DNA of 64,000 bases from Dehalococcoidia bacterium (GCA_007129495.1 SKVJ01000003.1:1-64000); one strand, 5' to 3'; shown: positions 9,133 through 17,915, counted from the first letter of the stretch. Numbers and translations: made by a program. The notes: a model not told the origin generated them from the sequence alone.

Positions 9133-9247
9133 AGTATCGGTACGTTTTCGGTGCTGACGACGGCTTTCCCACAGCGACAATCGACCTCGGCCACCCTGTA
9201 CCGAATACATACGCGCTCGCAAATCATAACAACGGGGAGGGGACCAT

Positions 9248-10009
9248 TTGAAACTTGCACGCATCGACTGGAAAGGAACGGCCAGGTGGGCAATCTGGGA
9301 GGAGGATTCCCTTTTTGCGCTGGAAGGTGATGTCTATGGCAGCTTTCGCAAAGGGGATACATTGTGCGCGTTTTCTGAGGCAAGACTACTCGCACCGGCC
9401 GAGCCATGCACTATCATCTGTTGCGGTCTGAACTACATGGATACCGTGAGACAAATGGGTGTGGACGTGCCGAAGGAACCTGCACTTTTCTTCAAACCTG
9501 TTCCTGCCTTGGTTAACCCGGGCGCAGACGCATGTTCATTGCCCATCGCGACCGATATCCGGTATGAGGCTGAGTTATGTGCGGTCATGAAACGGGAAGC
9601 CTGGCGGGTGAAAGAATCAGATGCGCTTGATTACGTGCTGGGCTACACCTGCGGTAATGATATGACTCTATGGGATCTGATAGAGAAGGATGGACGCCTT
9701 ACCCGGGCGAAGGGCTACTACAAATCTGCTCCACTGGGGCCAGTTCTGGTTACCGGGTTCGACCCAAGTGCCGTTCGCATTCAGGGGCGAGTAAATGGAG
9801 AGACGAAACAGGACGGCAATACCAAGGATCAGATCTTCAATACCGCGCGGATAATCAGCCACATCTCGCAGTTCACGCCGCTCCTCCCCGGAGATGTGGT
9901 ATTCACGGGCACGCCCTTCGGGGGCCATTGTCCCGTGGATGTAGGCGACGTCATCGAAGTTGAAATCGACGGTATCGGTGTATTGAGGAACAAAGTGGCC
10001 ATGGTATGA
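9248..10009 (+). CDS. Fumarylacetoacetate hydrolase (FAH)-family enzyme
   Basis: 253 residues with the FAH-family C-terminal core: ALFFKP, the metal-binding acids in YEAELCAVMK and NDMTLWDL, the APLGPVLVTG segment, and LLPGDVVFTGTPFGG. Members hydrolyse, hydrate or decarboxylate beta-diketones and 2-oxo-enoates in ring-cleavage and related catabolic routes, using Mg2+ or Ca2+. The exact reaction is not readable. The TTG start is supported by GGGGAGGGG 5 nt upstream. It is divergent from the dehydratase-like operon, with a plausible promoter and palindrome between them, which suggests related function. A short stem-loop follows the stop. Confidence 0.9.
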   Translation: MKLARIDWKGTARWAIWEEDSLFALEGDVYGSFRKGDTLCAFSEARLLAPAEPCTIICCGLNYMDTVRQMGVDVPKEPALFFKPVPALVNPGADACSLPIATDIRYEAELCAVMKREAWRVKESDALDYVLGYTCGNDMTLWDLIEKDGRLTRAKGYYKSAPLGPVLVTGFDPSAVRIQGRVNGETKQDGNTKDQIFNTARIISHISQFTPLLPGDVVFTGTPFGGHCPVDVGDVIEVEIDGIGVLRNKVAMV

Positions 10010-10024
10010 CGGGCTTTCTGCCCG
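10010..10024 (+). terminator. Short stem-loop after FAH gene
   Basis: CGGGC-TTTCT-GCCCG begins 1 nt after the stop codon. The stem is only 5 bp and no U-run follows, so it is a weak terminator candidate. Confidence 0.3.
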
Positions 10025-10132
10025 CCTCCATCGCGGTTTCTGGCAGGTAGACTGAGCAGAATCTCTGCATTGTTTCGCCCGGTGGCTCATAATGGTGGTA
10101 CACTGACGTGGTGGTGTTCGGGAGGTACGATT

Positions 10133-11182
10133 GTGACTGAGACGCCCGATAAGAAGACAGGTGACCAGAAGCCCAAGCCAAAGGGTCGCGAGGCTACAGT
10201 AGCACTGGTTGTGACTGTTCTGGCGGTGATCATCGTTCTGCTGATCATCGGAACCAATGCAGGATGGCTGACCGCGTCTCCGCGAGTCAGTAACGGTGAG
10301 TCTCCGGTAGTGACCCCGAATGAACCGCCGGAGATAGTCGCGATCATCGCCTCAACCGATAAGATCGTGCCACTCGCTGTGGTTTCCATTACTTGTGAGG
10401 CCTTTGATCCCGATGATGACGAATTGACATACACGTGGACCTGCAGCGATGGTGAGATAACCGGTGACGGACCTCAAGTCGAGTGGGTTGCTCCTCGATC
10501 TGAAGGACTTCCCCGTATCTTCGTGACGGTTGATGATGGGCGTGGTGGGACGGCGGAGGAATCGCTCGCACTTCGTGTCCGGGAGAACAGGCCACCGGAG
10601 ATACCAGTGATGCAGTCACGAGTTGACGAGGGCGTGGGCTGGGTGGTGCCGGGCGCCGCTGTGTATGTCTGGTGTGAAGCCGAGGATCCCGATGGAGACG
10701 ATCTGACCTATCAGTGGTCGGCTACTGAGGGCGATATCTTCGGGCAAGGGTCGGCAGTAATCTGGCTCGCACCTGATGAACTGGGTATGCAGTGGATCAC
10801 AGTCAGGGTCTCGGACCCGTATGGTGAAGAGGTCACCCGTGCGATTCCAGTCACCGTGAGTGCCGCGAAGCCTCCGGAGATAGATGGATTCACGGTGAGG
10901 GCCGACCACAGCTTACTCAAGCGTGACAGCGACTCGGTGTGGCTTATATTCCACCAGCGTTCGTGTACGATCAAGGTGCTCGTCGAGGATGAGAGCCAGC
11001 AGTACACATACGAGTGGAGCGCTGAAGCCGGCACGATCACTGCGAATGGCCCGGAGGCTGTGTGGCAGGCGCCCTATACACGAGAGTGGGTTACGGTTGC
11101 TGTCGAGATCTCTGATACTCATGGCAATAGCACTGCTGATGCCATCCGCTTCTGGGTCACGCAGTGTCCATCGTGTTTCTAA
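10133..11182 (+). CDS. Membrane-anchored PKD/Ig-like repeat protein with C-x2-C-F terminus
   Basis: 349 residues starting at GTG behind GGAGGT. A lysine-rich N-terminus is followed by one hydrophobic helix at about residues 22-40, so the rest should lie outside the cytoplasm. Three tandem beta-sandwich repeats of roughly 90 residues follow, each opening with PPEI and containing LTYTW or LTYQW-type strands, a GxGPxVxW-x-AP turn and a terminal TV-x-DxxG strand, as in PKD-type domains. The first two carry a Cys near the start (SITCEA, YVWCEA). The third opens ADHSLL and ends the protein at CPSCF. That last module and its ending match the protein at 18835-20217. Function is unknown; structural or binding roles at the envelope are likely. 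Confidence 0.85.
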   Translation: MTETPDKKTGDQKPKPKGREATVALVVTVLAVIIVLLIIGTNAGWLTASPRVSNGESPVVTPNEPPEIVAIIASTDKIVPLAVVSITCEAFDPDDDELTYTWTCSDGEITGDGPQVEWVAPRSEGLPRIFVTVDDGRGGTAEESLALRVRENRPPEIPVMQSRVDEGVGWVVPGAAVYVWCEAEDPDGDDLTYQWSATEGDIFGQGSAVIWLAPDELGMQWITVRVSDPYGEEVTRAIPVTVSAAKPPEIDGFTVRADHSLLKRDSDSVWLIFHQRSCTIKVLVEDESQQYTYEWSAEAGTITANGPEAVWQAPYTREWVTVAVEISDTHGNSTADAIRFWVTQCPSCF

Positions 11183-11511
11183 ATACCCGTTCGTAGCGTT
11201 GTGTGTGAGCGACATCCACCACTGCCTCCGAGACCCGATCAGGCATCGAGTCCGAGGAACCAGTCGCACGTAATCTCGAGGGTATCACCCGCCATAGTTC
11301 GAATCTGACTGTCAAGCGTTGCCGCGACAACATACGAAACCATGGATGCCGATGGCAACAAGCTTGCTTAGTATCAGCCGTAATCGCCGGACCCGTTCCG
11401 GCGACGTATTGCATGTGGAGTGGCGTGTACCGGATGATGCGACCTTGTGAGCCTGCAGGCGAACACCTCGATATCTGGTGTGGTCCGTTCGCGCGGGGCC
11501 TGTGCGGACTC
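11183..11511. other. 329-bp intergenic region between convergent genes
   Basis: No convincing gene. It holds a perfect 7-bp hairpin, CGCCGGA-CCCGT-TCCGGCG (11385-11403), without a U-run, which could end transcription from either side. A minus-strand open frame of about 34 codons ending at 11239 has protein-like composition but no Shine-Dalgarno and no recognisable family. Confidence 0.5.
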
Positions 11512-12492
11512 TTAATCGCTTGCGACGAGGTCATACACTATCCTGCCACCGGAGTAGCTGCTGCGCGCAACACCTGTAGCCTCGAGGTATTGAAGGTGCG
11601 CTACCGTCTCCCCAGTGGCGAACAGCTTCTGCACGGGATGCACATCGTCCCACTTGTCGTAGCGCAGGTCCCACGATATGTCCGGAGTCACCAACGCGGC
11701 ATCCTTCTCGCTGCCCTGGAGCGCCGCAATTACCTCTTCCAGACGTTGCTTGTGGTGCTTCTTGAGCTCGGCAATCCGCGACGCACAATCGTCGATCATC
11801 GAGCGATGTCCTGTCAGTGCACGCGAGAGATTCAATGCTGCGGTTCTATCCAGGCTTTCCAGGTAGCGACCGAGGGGATTCGTCATCTCTGTCCACATGG
11901 TGATGTTCGGTGTGATATCCCCCAGCATGTGATCGCCGCAAAGGAGTGTATTGTGCTCACGAACCAGCAGGCACATGTGGCCCGGTGTGTGTCCAACCGT
12001 CTGGAAGCACTGCAGTGTGTAGCCTCCCCGCATGAGGACATCACCATCATGTACAATCGTATACGGATAGTCGCCTTCGGGGCCGTATATGCGGCCGGGA
12101 TGTCGCTCGATCGCCTCGCGTGAGTCGCTCAGCGGTAATCCGTGTTCTTCATACAACCCCCCCATCCTTTTCCAGTATGAATCGTCAGGTCGGGCAAGGG
12201 GCAGGTCAGGTTCATTGAAATAGATGGTGGTGCCATTCCGGGCAAGTGACGCCGCGAGACCAAGATGGTCTGCATGAAGGTGGGTGACGAAGTAGTCGAC
12301 AGAGTCGGACGTGTACCCTGCCTCACGCAGTAGCACCACAAACGCTTCCCGACACTCAGGCCGGTTGAAGGCCGTATCCACCACCAATGGCCTCTCACGA
12401 TCCATGATCACGTACGAATTGGTCGCCTTCAGCGGGCTTCGCGGGAGAGGTACCTCAAGACGAACGATTCCAGGCAATACCTCTTCTATCAT
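11512..12492 (-). CDS. MBL-fold metallo-hydrolase
   Basis: 326 residues. The metallo-beta-lactamase signature THLHADHLG is followed by the third His in VGHTPGH and the bridging Asp in LCGDHMLG, so a two-metal hydrolase site is complete. An extra C-terminal helical part (residues about 215-326) resembles the lactamase B2-like hydrolases that act on thioesters or lactones. The substrate is unknown. AAGGAG lies 4 nt before the ATG. It is divergent from the RraA-like gene with overlapping promoters, and sits in the same block as the FAH and dehydratase-like genes, so it may act on an intermediate of that route. Confidence 0.92.
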   Translation of the reverse strand: MIEEVLPGIVRLEVPLPRSPLKATNSYVIMDRERPLVVDTAFNRPECREAFVVLLREAGYTSDSVDYFVTHLHADHLGLAASLARNGTTIYFNEPDLPLARPDDSYWKRMGGLYEEHGLPLSDSREAIERHPGRIYGPEGDYPYTIVHDGDVLMRGGYTLQCFQTVGHTPGHMCLLVREHNTLLCGDHMLGDITPNITMWTEMTNPLGRYLESLDRTAALNLSRALTGHRSMIDDCASRIAELKKHHKQRLEEVIAALQGSEKDAALVTPDISWDLRYDKWDDVHPVQKLFATGETVAHLQYLEATGVARSSYSGGRIVYDLVASD

Positions 12493-12654
12493 AATTCTCC
12501 TTCGGGGGACTAAGCGTGCCGTCGCAGATCAACTCCGATCCATCGGCTCGAGAAAGTACAGGAGCTTTGGTCTCAGTGAGAGTGGGAGTCGCAGTTGCTG
12601 TGGTTTCCCTGGCTTGTTTTGATGTATTCCGCCTCCCCTGAAGCAACACGTGAG

Positions 12655-12684
12655 ATTGTAGTACGAGCAGTGTGTGCACTACAA
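12655..12684 (-). promoter_or_regulatory. Putative promoter for the MBL hydrolase
   Basis: Minus strand: -35 TTGTAG (12679-12684), 18-bp spacer, -10 TACAAT (12655-12660), leaving a leader of about 155 nt before the ATG at 12492. It overlaps the divergent RraA promoter. Confidence 0.5.
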
Positions 12685-12703
12685 ATGCTTGGGCACGTAT
12701 AAT
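12675..12703 (+). promoter_or_regulatory. Putative promoter for the RraA-like gene
   Basis: A consensus -10 TATAAT (12698-12703) with a weak -35 TGCACT 17 bp upstream (12675-12680). It faces away from, and overlaps, the TTGTAG/TACAAT pair on the other strand, so only one polymerase could occupy the site at a time. Confidence 0.45.
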
Positions 12704-12745
12704 CGATCATGCAGGCTAACAGCCTCAGCAAGGAGGACTTGTGGA

Positions 12746-13495
12746 ATGACTGAGCCAACTGAACGAGAGATGTTCGAGAAACTCCGAGGTTTCAACACAC
12801 CTAGTGTGGGTAACGTCGTGGCCTCGTATCCTCAACACCCTCATTGTCTGGCCTTGTACGAGCCCTGGCACGGAAGATGGTACACTGATGATTCCGTCAG
12901 GTGTCTATTACCGGAGTTGGGCGCCGTGGCGGGCCATGCCGTGACCGTTGTCTTTGGATTGGATGACGCACTTCAGCCGGCCGTCTCGTACCTGGATTTC
13001 GTGGATTTCCTGTTGGAAGCACCGAAACCGTGCGTTGTTGTGTGCGAGGCACAGTTTCCGCCGGAGATACTGCGCCGGGCTGGGATATTCGGCGGCCAGT
13101 CAGGAGCGCTGTTTAAAGCGTGTGGCGCCGCCGGCTTGCTCACGAGTAGCCCTGTGCGGGACGTCGACGAACTCCGAAATCTTGGAGTGCAGCACATTGC
13201 GAGGGGGGTCTCCTCCGGCCACGGCAGTCTGAGGCTTCGGGCGTTCAATGTCCCGGTGGATGTTGCCGGTATGACGGTCGAACCCGGGGACATCATCCAT
13301 ATGGATGAGAATGGCGCGTGCAAGTTCCCTGCGGAGCGTCTCGCGGATGTGTGTGCTCACATCGATGCATTCTCGGCCGAGGAAGAACAGCATTCGGCCT
13401 TGCTGCTGTCCGCAACCGACAGAGAGAGCATAAAGGCTGCATGGCGTAAAGTGCTCGCCAAGGGTGTTGGTTTCGAGGAGACGTCAGAGGAGTGA
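12746..13495 (+). CDS. RraA / HMG-aldolase-like family protein
   Basis: 249 residues. The sequence follows the RraA-like fold (older name: demethylmenaquinone methyltransferase-like): FNTPSVGNVV at the N-terminus, GHAVTVV, VVVCEAQ, GGQSGALFKACGAAGLLTSSPVRDVDEL, and VEPGDIIHMDENGACKFP. Enzymatic members are class II pyruvate aldolases (4-hydroxy-4-methyl-2-oxoglutarate aldolase) using a metal held near the GxxxG-x-D/R-x-D region; RraA itself only binds RNase E. The neighbourhood of catabolic enzymes favours an aldolase or decarboxylase here. AAGGAGG sits 9 nt before the ATG at 12746; an upstream in-frame extension lacks a ribosome site. Confidence 0.86.
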   Translation: MTEPTEREMFEKLRGFNTPSVGNVVASYPQHPHCLALYEPWHGRWYTDDSVRCLLPELGAVAGHAVTVVFGLDDALQPAVSYLDFVDFLLEAPKPCVVVCEAQFPPEILRRAGIFGGQSGALFKACGAAGLLTSSPVRDVDELRNLGVQHIARGVSSGHGSLRLRAFNVPVDVAGMTVEPGDIIHMDENGACKFPAERLADVCAHIDAFSAEEEQHSALLLSATDRESIKAAWRKVLAKGVGFEETSEE

Positions 13496-13633
13496 CTGAT
13501 GCCTGATGCGCAGATCGGATTTGCGTACGTGACACGCTCAAGACTGCCCGTGATTGTTACCGATGCGTCTTGCGTTGTGGGCGGATTACAGAGTCGAGTC
13601 TACTGGTATCATGGCTCTTCTGCATCCTTCGTG

Positions 13634-13663
13634 TTGTGCGGACTTTCACGTTTGTGCTAGTGT
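13634..13663 (+). promoter_or_regulatory. Putative promoter for dehydratase-like paralogue 2
   Basis: -35 TTGTGC (13634-13639), 18-bp spacer, -10 TAGTGT (13658-13663), about 65 nt before the ATG at 13729. The -35 hexamer equals those before the FAH and DUF362 genes. Confidence 0.4.
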
Positions 13664-13728
13664 AATAAAGGAGTGCGCTCCCTCTGGATTTCGACCGAGA
13701 CGCTTACGTTTCAGGAGGATTACGAATA

Positions 13729-15201
13729 ATGATTACTGGCGACCAGTTCCGAGAGCGGCTGAAGAAATTGAAGCCGAACATCTATATGGGCGGCAAGATT
13801 GTGGACCGCTTTGACCCGAAGGTTGTGGGTGGTGTGAACGTCATGGCACGTACGTACGACTTTGCCTTTGATAAGGAGTTCGATGGCGTCGGGACCGCGA
13901 AATCTCACCTCACGGGCGAGACCATCAACCGTTTCACTCACATTCATCAGAGTGTTGAGGATCTATTCAACAAACAGAAGATGACCCGGTTGTATAGCCA
14001 GGAGGTCGGCGGATGTATCCAGCGCTGTATGGGGACCGATTCGCTCAACGCGCTGTCTGTGGTGACGTACGATGCCGATCAGAAGTATGGCACCAATTAC
14101 CATGAGCGATTTACCAACTTCATGAAGAAGGTGCAAGAGGAAGATTTGTCGCTCAATTGCGCGCAGACCGATGTAAAAGGAAACAGACCATGGAGGCCGC
14201 ACGAACAGCAGGATCCTGATCTGTATTTGCGCGTTATCGAGAAGAGACCCGATGGTATCATCGTGAACGGTGCCAAGGCGCATAACTCCTGCTCCGTTTA
14301 CGTCGACGAGATCGTGGTTATTCCCACCCGCAACATGACTGCCGAGGAGAACGATTGGGCGGTTGCATTCTCGCTGCCTTCCGATTGGGAAGGTGTCACA
14401 CTGATAAATGCCGCATACGCCCCAACCCGGCGCAAACAACTTCAGGCGCCTTTCTGTGAGATTGGCATGAGTCACTCCATCACCGTGTTTGATAACGTTT
14501 TCGTTCCATGGGAACGCGTGTTCCTGTGTGGTGAGGCTGATATGGCCGGCAAGCTTGCGCTCCTCTTTGCTCTGTACCATCGCCACAGTTACACCGGCTG
14601 TAAGGCAGCAGTGTCAGAGATTTACGCTGGTGCGACTGCACTGGCCGCCGAATACAATGGAATCGATCGTGCACAGCACGTCCGTCATCAACTTGCCGAC
14701 ATGATACAAGTAGTAGACCTTATCTACGCTGCCGGAATCGCGGCCGCGGTCAATTCTGAGAAGGCTGCTTCCGGCACGCAGATACCCGACACGAATTACT
14801 GTAACGCAGGACGTATGCTTGCAGGCGACGCCATCTATCGCGAGTACGAAGCACTTGCCGCCATCGCTGGTGGCCTCGTAGCCACTCTGCCTCCGGAAGA
14901 GGACTTCTACGACGAGAAGACCGGTCCCTATCTCGAGAAGTACATCATGCGGAACCCGAACATCTCGGCTGAGAATCAGCACAGGGCCTTCAGGCTGTTC
15001 CAGGATATGATGGCTTCAGCATGGGGAGGTCACAAGCTGGTCGACTATCTACACGGAGGCGGCTCACCGGTCATTGAAAAGGTCGCCATCTATCGGGATC
15101 ACAACATTGAGCATTCGAAGAACATCGTTCGCAAGCTCGCTGGTATCGAGTGTGACGCCGATACTAAGTGCATCGACCGAGAATCCCACGCGTGGCTGTG
15201 A
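13729..15201 (+). CDS. 4-hydroxybutyryl-CoA dehydratase / HpaB-family protein, paralogue 2
   Basis: 490 residues of the same family as the protein at 7506-9014. All four cluster ligands of 4-hydroxybutyryl-CoA dehydratase have counterparts at the right spacing: Cys96 and Cys100 (GGCIQRC), His284 and Cys291 (HRHSYTGC, seven apart). SHSITVFDNVFVPWERVF forms the FAD-side segment. It is therefore more likely an oxygen-sensitive radical dehydratase or isomerase of a CoA ester than a flavin monooxygenase. Whether 4-hydroxybutyryl-CoA is the substrate is open. AGGAGG lies 10 nt before the ATG. It has its own promoter and a strong terminator, and follows the RraA-like gene by 233 nt. Confidence 0.9.
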   Translation: MITGDQFRERLKKLKPNIYMGGKIVDRFDPKVVGGVNVMARTYDFAFDKEFDGVGTAKSHLTGETINRFTHIHQSVEDLFNKQKMTRLYSQEVGGCIQRCMGTDSLNALSVVTYDADQKYGTNYHERFTNFMKKVQEEDLSLNCAQTDVKGNRPWRPHEQQDPDLYLRVIEKRPDGIIVNGAKAHNSCSVYVDEIVVIPTRNMTAEENDWAVAFSLPSDWEGVTLINAAYAPTRRKQLQAPFCEIGMSHSITVFDNVFVPWERVFLCGEADMAGKLALLFALYHRHSYTGCKAAVSEIYAGATALAAEYNGIDRAQHVRHQLADMIQVVDLIYAAGIAAAVNSEKAASGTQIPDTNYCNAGRMLAGDAIYREYEALAAIAGGLVATLPPEEDFYDEKTGPYLEKYIMRNPNISAENQHRAFRLFQDMMASAWGGHKLVDYLHGGGSPVIEKVAIYRDHNIEHSKNIVRKLAGIECDADTKCIDRESHAWL

Positions 15202-15223
15202 CGGCGACTTTCTTGAGCACGAA

Positions 15224-15251
15224 GAAGGGGGTATACACCCCCTTCCGTTTT
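15224..15251 (+). terminator. Intrinsic terminator after dehydratase-like paralogue 2
   Basis: A perfect 9-bp stem GAAGGGGGT (15224-15232) / ACCCCCTTC (15237-15245) with loop ATAC is followed by CGTTTT. It lies 22 nt past the stop codon and is the clearest intrinsic terminator in the window. Confidence 0.8.
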
Positions 15252-15267
15252 ATCGCGTAGCCGGCGG

Positions 15268-15954
15268 TCACGTGTTAATGTCGAGCACCATCCGGCCGTC
15301 ACGAATCTCCACAATGCGATCCGTCTGTTCCGCAATTCGGCGGTCGTGTGTCACGACGACGAATGTAGTTCCATAGCGCTGGTTGATATCTCGGAACCGT
15401 TCATATGTAATCGCGGTGTTCACAGAGTCGAGATTGCCGGTCGGCTCGTCGGCAAGAATGATCTTCGGCTTGTTTATTAGAGACCGGATAATTGCTACAC
15501 GCTGCTGTTGGCCTCCGGACATCCTTGTGGCAGGATTTCGTTTCACCTTACTGATTCCCATCAACTCAAACAGTTCGCTGGCCCATTCGAGGACTTCTGA
15601 ACTCGGACGTTGCCTACCGATGACATGCGGCATGAGCACGTTATCGATCGCGGAAAACTCGGGTAGGAGATAGTGAAACTGGAATATGAAGCCGATAGTC
15701 CGATTCCGAAGCTCGGCGAGCTTGTCTCGCCCCAATCTCCCGGTATGTTGACCGGCGATCACGACGTCGCCACTCGTTGGTGTGTCGAGTGTCCCGATGA
15801 TGTTCATGAGCGTCGACTTCCCACTGCCTGATTCACCCACTATGGAGTTGAAAGACCCATCCGCGAAAGAGAGGTCTATGCCAAAGAGAACCTGCACATC
15901 CGGAGGGCCCTTGTACGTTTTGTCGACCTGGCGCAACTCGATGACATTGCTCAT
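15268..15954 (-). CDS. ABC transporter ATP-binding protein (MacB/LolD type)
   Basis: 228 residues with Walker [11 protein letters not shown]-loop in [10 protein letters not shown], signature MSGGQQQR, Walker [12 protein letters not shown] and the H-switch VVTHD. The GNLDS after Walker B and the early TGxDLSFADG region are typical of the LolD/MacB/FtsE group that pairs with FtsX-like permeases. It would hydrolyse ATP to drive the permease encoded just upstream, only 5 nt away. Together they form an export or lipoprotein/peptide-extrusion pump at the cytoplasmic membrane. GGA lies shortly before the ATG. Confidence 0.93.
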   Translation of the reverse strand: MSNVIELRQVDKTYKGPPDVQVLFGIDLSFADGSFNSIVGESGSGKSTLMNIIGTLDTPTSGDVVIAGQHTGRLGRDKLAELRNRTIGFIFQFHYLLPEFSAIDNVLMPHVIGRQRPSSEVLEWASELFELMGISKVKRNPATRMSGGQQQRVAIIRSLINKPKIILADEPTGNLDSVNTAITYERFRDINQRYGTTFVVVTHDRRIAEQTDRIVEIRDGRMVLDINT

Positions 15955-15959
15955 GTGTC

Positions 15960-17114
15960 CTATCCTTCTCGTATAACGTCGATCGGGTTTAGGCGTAGCG
16001 ACCTGCTCGCAGGGAACAGTCCTGCCACTCCCGATGCAGCCACGGACACGGTCAGCGACCGCAGGATGAAGGCCGGTTCTACCGCAAAGTCAATAACTGA
16101 TTCACCACCCGGTGTCGCGAACACGGTGAACGAATAAAGTAATCCCAGTCCTAACGAGATGCCTAGGGCGCTTGCTGCGATGCCTATTAGAAGACCCTGG
16201 TAGACAAATATTAGACTTGCCGCTTTGTCCTTAATACCCATTGCCTTGAGGATCCCGAGTTGTTTTCGCTTCTGCAATACGGTAATCGAGAGAAGACTTG
16301 CGATGGCGATTGCCACCGATATGATAATGACTCCTTGAATGATGTTGTTGGAAAGCGACTGGCTTTCCAGAGCACTTAGCAACTGGCCGTTCTCGTCTTT
16401 CCAGTTCGTTACTTCAAGACGGTCAGAATCGATGAGACGGACAACATCGGCCGCCACGACGTCCGCAGCGAACACATCGTTCACGGTAATCTCGATAGAC
16501 GTGACACGGTCGCCGAAGCCGAAAAGACTCTGAGCGGTTCGCAAGTTCGTTACTACCCAACTTCCATCGATGGCCCCAACGCCCAAGTCGAACAACCCGG
16601 CGACTCTGTAGTCGGCGCGTGCGCCGCCGGGAGTGCTGACCTGGAGCCTGTCTCCCACAGTTATTTTCAGATTCTCGCTGAGTGTTCTTCCGATGAGCAC
16701 TTCTCCCGAAGACTGGATATTGGTGCCTTCATAGATCTGACTCGTTATCCGGTAGATATTATCGGCGGCCGAGGCATCGAGGCCACGCAAGAGTATTGGA
16801 ACCGAGTCATTTCCTTTACGAACAAATCCGTTGGCAGATGCTGCGACTCCGACCTGTCTCGTGGTGGCAAAGGAGTCGATGTCTCTTACTATATTTTCCC
16901 AGCGTGTTACTGTTACGTTCTCTTCGGCCGAACGTATGGTTACCTGAGGAGAGTTTCCTACTGTCTGGTCGATAAGCCCGGCTTGCAGGCTATCAATAAG
17001 CAGCCCTACGAAGACCTGGACAGAAATAGCGATAGAGATACCGCCAATAATAAGCAAAGTCTGTGCTTTGCCAGAAAGCAGGAAGCGAACGGCGATCCTC
17101 AGCGGGAGGGCCAC
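15960..17114 (-). CDS. FtsX/LolC-like ABC transporter permease
   Basis: 384 residues: one N-terminal membrane helix (LLIIGGISIAISVQVFVGLL), a roughly 200-residue extracytoplasmic domain with a MacB-like core (ILLRGLDASAADN, VAGLFDLGVGAIDGSWVVTN), then three helices in the C-terminal FtsX domain with KRKQLGILKAMGI and a closing SRSLRLNPIDVIREG. This is the MacB/LolCE permease layout. The GTG start at 17114 has GAGGAG 5 nt upstream and overlaps the end of the B12-binding gene by 16 nt, implying translational coupling. Its partner ATPase follows. The cargo is unknown. Confidence 0.92.
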   Translation of the reverse strand: MALPLRIAVRFLLSGKAQTLLIIGGISIAISVQVFVGLLIDSLQAGLIDQTVGNSPQVTIRSAEENVTVTRWENIVRDIDSFATTRQVGVAASANGFVRKGNDSVPILLRGLDASAADNIYRITSQIYEGTNIQSSGEVLIGRTLSENLKITVGDRLQVSTPGGARADYRVAGLFDLGVGAIDGSWVVTNLRTAQSLFGFGDRVTSIEITVNDVFAADVVAADVVRLIDSDRLEVTNWKDENGQLLSALESQSLSNNIIQGVIIISVAIAIASLLSITVLQKRKQLGILKAMGIKDKAASLIFVYQGLLIGIAASALGISLGLGLLYSFTVFATPGGESVIDFAVEPAFILRSLTVSVAASGVAGLFPASRSLRLNPIDVIREG

Positions 17115-17803
17115 GGTGTCTCCTCGGAGATACGCCGAATATCGTCGTAGCTTTGAGCCAGCAGGTCAACTCCCCATGAGGTTGCCCGGCACGTATCATT
17201 CTTGAGGGCCTGGCCGCCAGCCACGATTCTGAAGGTGCCGCCGGTATCCGTGCGCAGGGCGATCAGCTGCTGGATTGTTCTTCGCGCAGCGATCAGATTA
17301 TAGGGGCTGGTGATGCTTATGCCAACCAAAACGGGATGGACCACCGTCACCGCCGTGAGAATGTCCTGTTGTGGAGTGTTTGCACCAACAAATGTAACCT
17401 CGAATCCGCAAAGCGTAAACAGGTCTGTCACCATGCGTGCGCCCAATTCATGATACTCCTCGGGAGGGCAGACAATGAGAGCGCTGCCCTTAGTTCGCGG
17501 GTCTCCGTTGAGCCTGCGCACCTTCGTGAGTTCGGGATAGCAGCATTCAATTACCGTGCGGAGTATCGACGTGCGAACGTGCTCTTCCCATATACACAGG
17601 GCGCGCTGGCGCATCGTGCAGCGTTGTTCACGTGCGGCAGGCGCGACTATCCGTTCGTAGAATGTCGGGATATCGAGGACAGCTGATTGCAGCACCGAGA
17701 GGGCAAACATGACGCAACCCGCTTTGTCCTCGGCGTCCAGTCGGGCGCGGAAACCAGCGTAGGTTTCTTCTATAGTCTCTTCAATGTGAGGATGATTGGC
17801 CAT
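17099..17803 (-). CDS. Cobalamin-binding domain protein (CarH-like core without HTH)
   Basis: 234 residues. Residues about 10-95 form a helical B12-binding-2-like module containing IWEEHVRTSILRTV, where EEH (73-75) resembles the Glu-His of the CarH photoreceptor cap. Residues about 105-225 form the Rossmann-type B12-binding domain, with EYHELG in place of D-x-H-x-x-G; His118 would be the lower cobalt ligand. VGANTPQQD, GISITSPYN and IVAGGQAL are the expected strands and loops. There is no DNA-binding domain, unlike CarH. It is the first gene of an operon with an FtsX-type ABC pump, so it could sense or deliver a corrinoid, or act as a light sensor. That link is inference. No strong Shine-Dalgarno precedes the ATG. 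Confidence 0.85.
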   Translation of the reverse strand: MANHPHIEETIEETYAGFRARLDAEDKAGCVMFALSVLQSAVLDIPTFYERIVAPAAREQRCTMRQRALCIWEEHVRTSILRTVIECCYPELTKVRRLNGDPRTKGSALIVCPPEEYHELGARMVTDLFTLCGFEVTFVGANTPQQDILTAVTVVHPVLVGISITSPYNLIAARRTIQQLIALRTDTGGTFRIVAGGQALKNDTCRATSWGVDLLAQSYDDIRRISEETPWPSR

Positions 17804-17834
17804 AGTTGCAACCGTTGTTTCCCTGAACGCCTGT

Positions 17835-17840
17835 ATTGTA
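17835..17840 (-). promoter_or_regulatory. Candidate -10 element for the B12/ABC operon
   Basis: TACAAT on the minus strand, about 32 nt before the ATG at 17803. No clear -35 is seen at 17-18 bp, so support is weak. Confidence 0.3.
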
Positions 17841-17915
17841 CACTGGACACGACTACCCCAGAACCCGCAGCAAACTCGTCCGATTCTCCGGGTACGTGTC
17901 GCGTCAATTAACGGG

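Noticed and set aside
11239-11340. Minus-strand frame of about 34 codons with protein-like composition
   Set aside because: No Shine-Dalgarno, no recognisable motif, and a stop just upstream; kept only as a note in the intergenic entry.
11413-12123. Plus-strand open frame of 236 codons
   Set aside because: It is antisense to the MBL hydrolase gene, whose metal motifs are complete.
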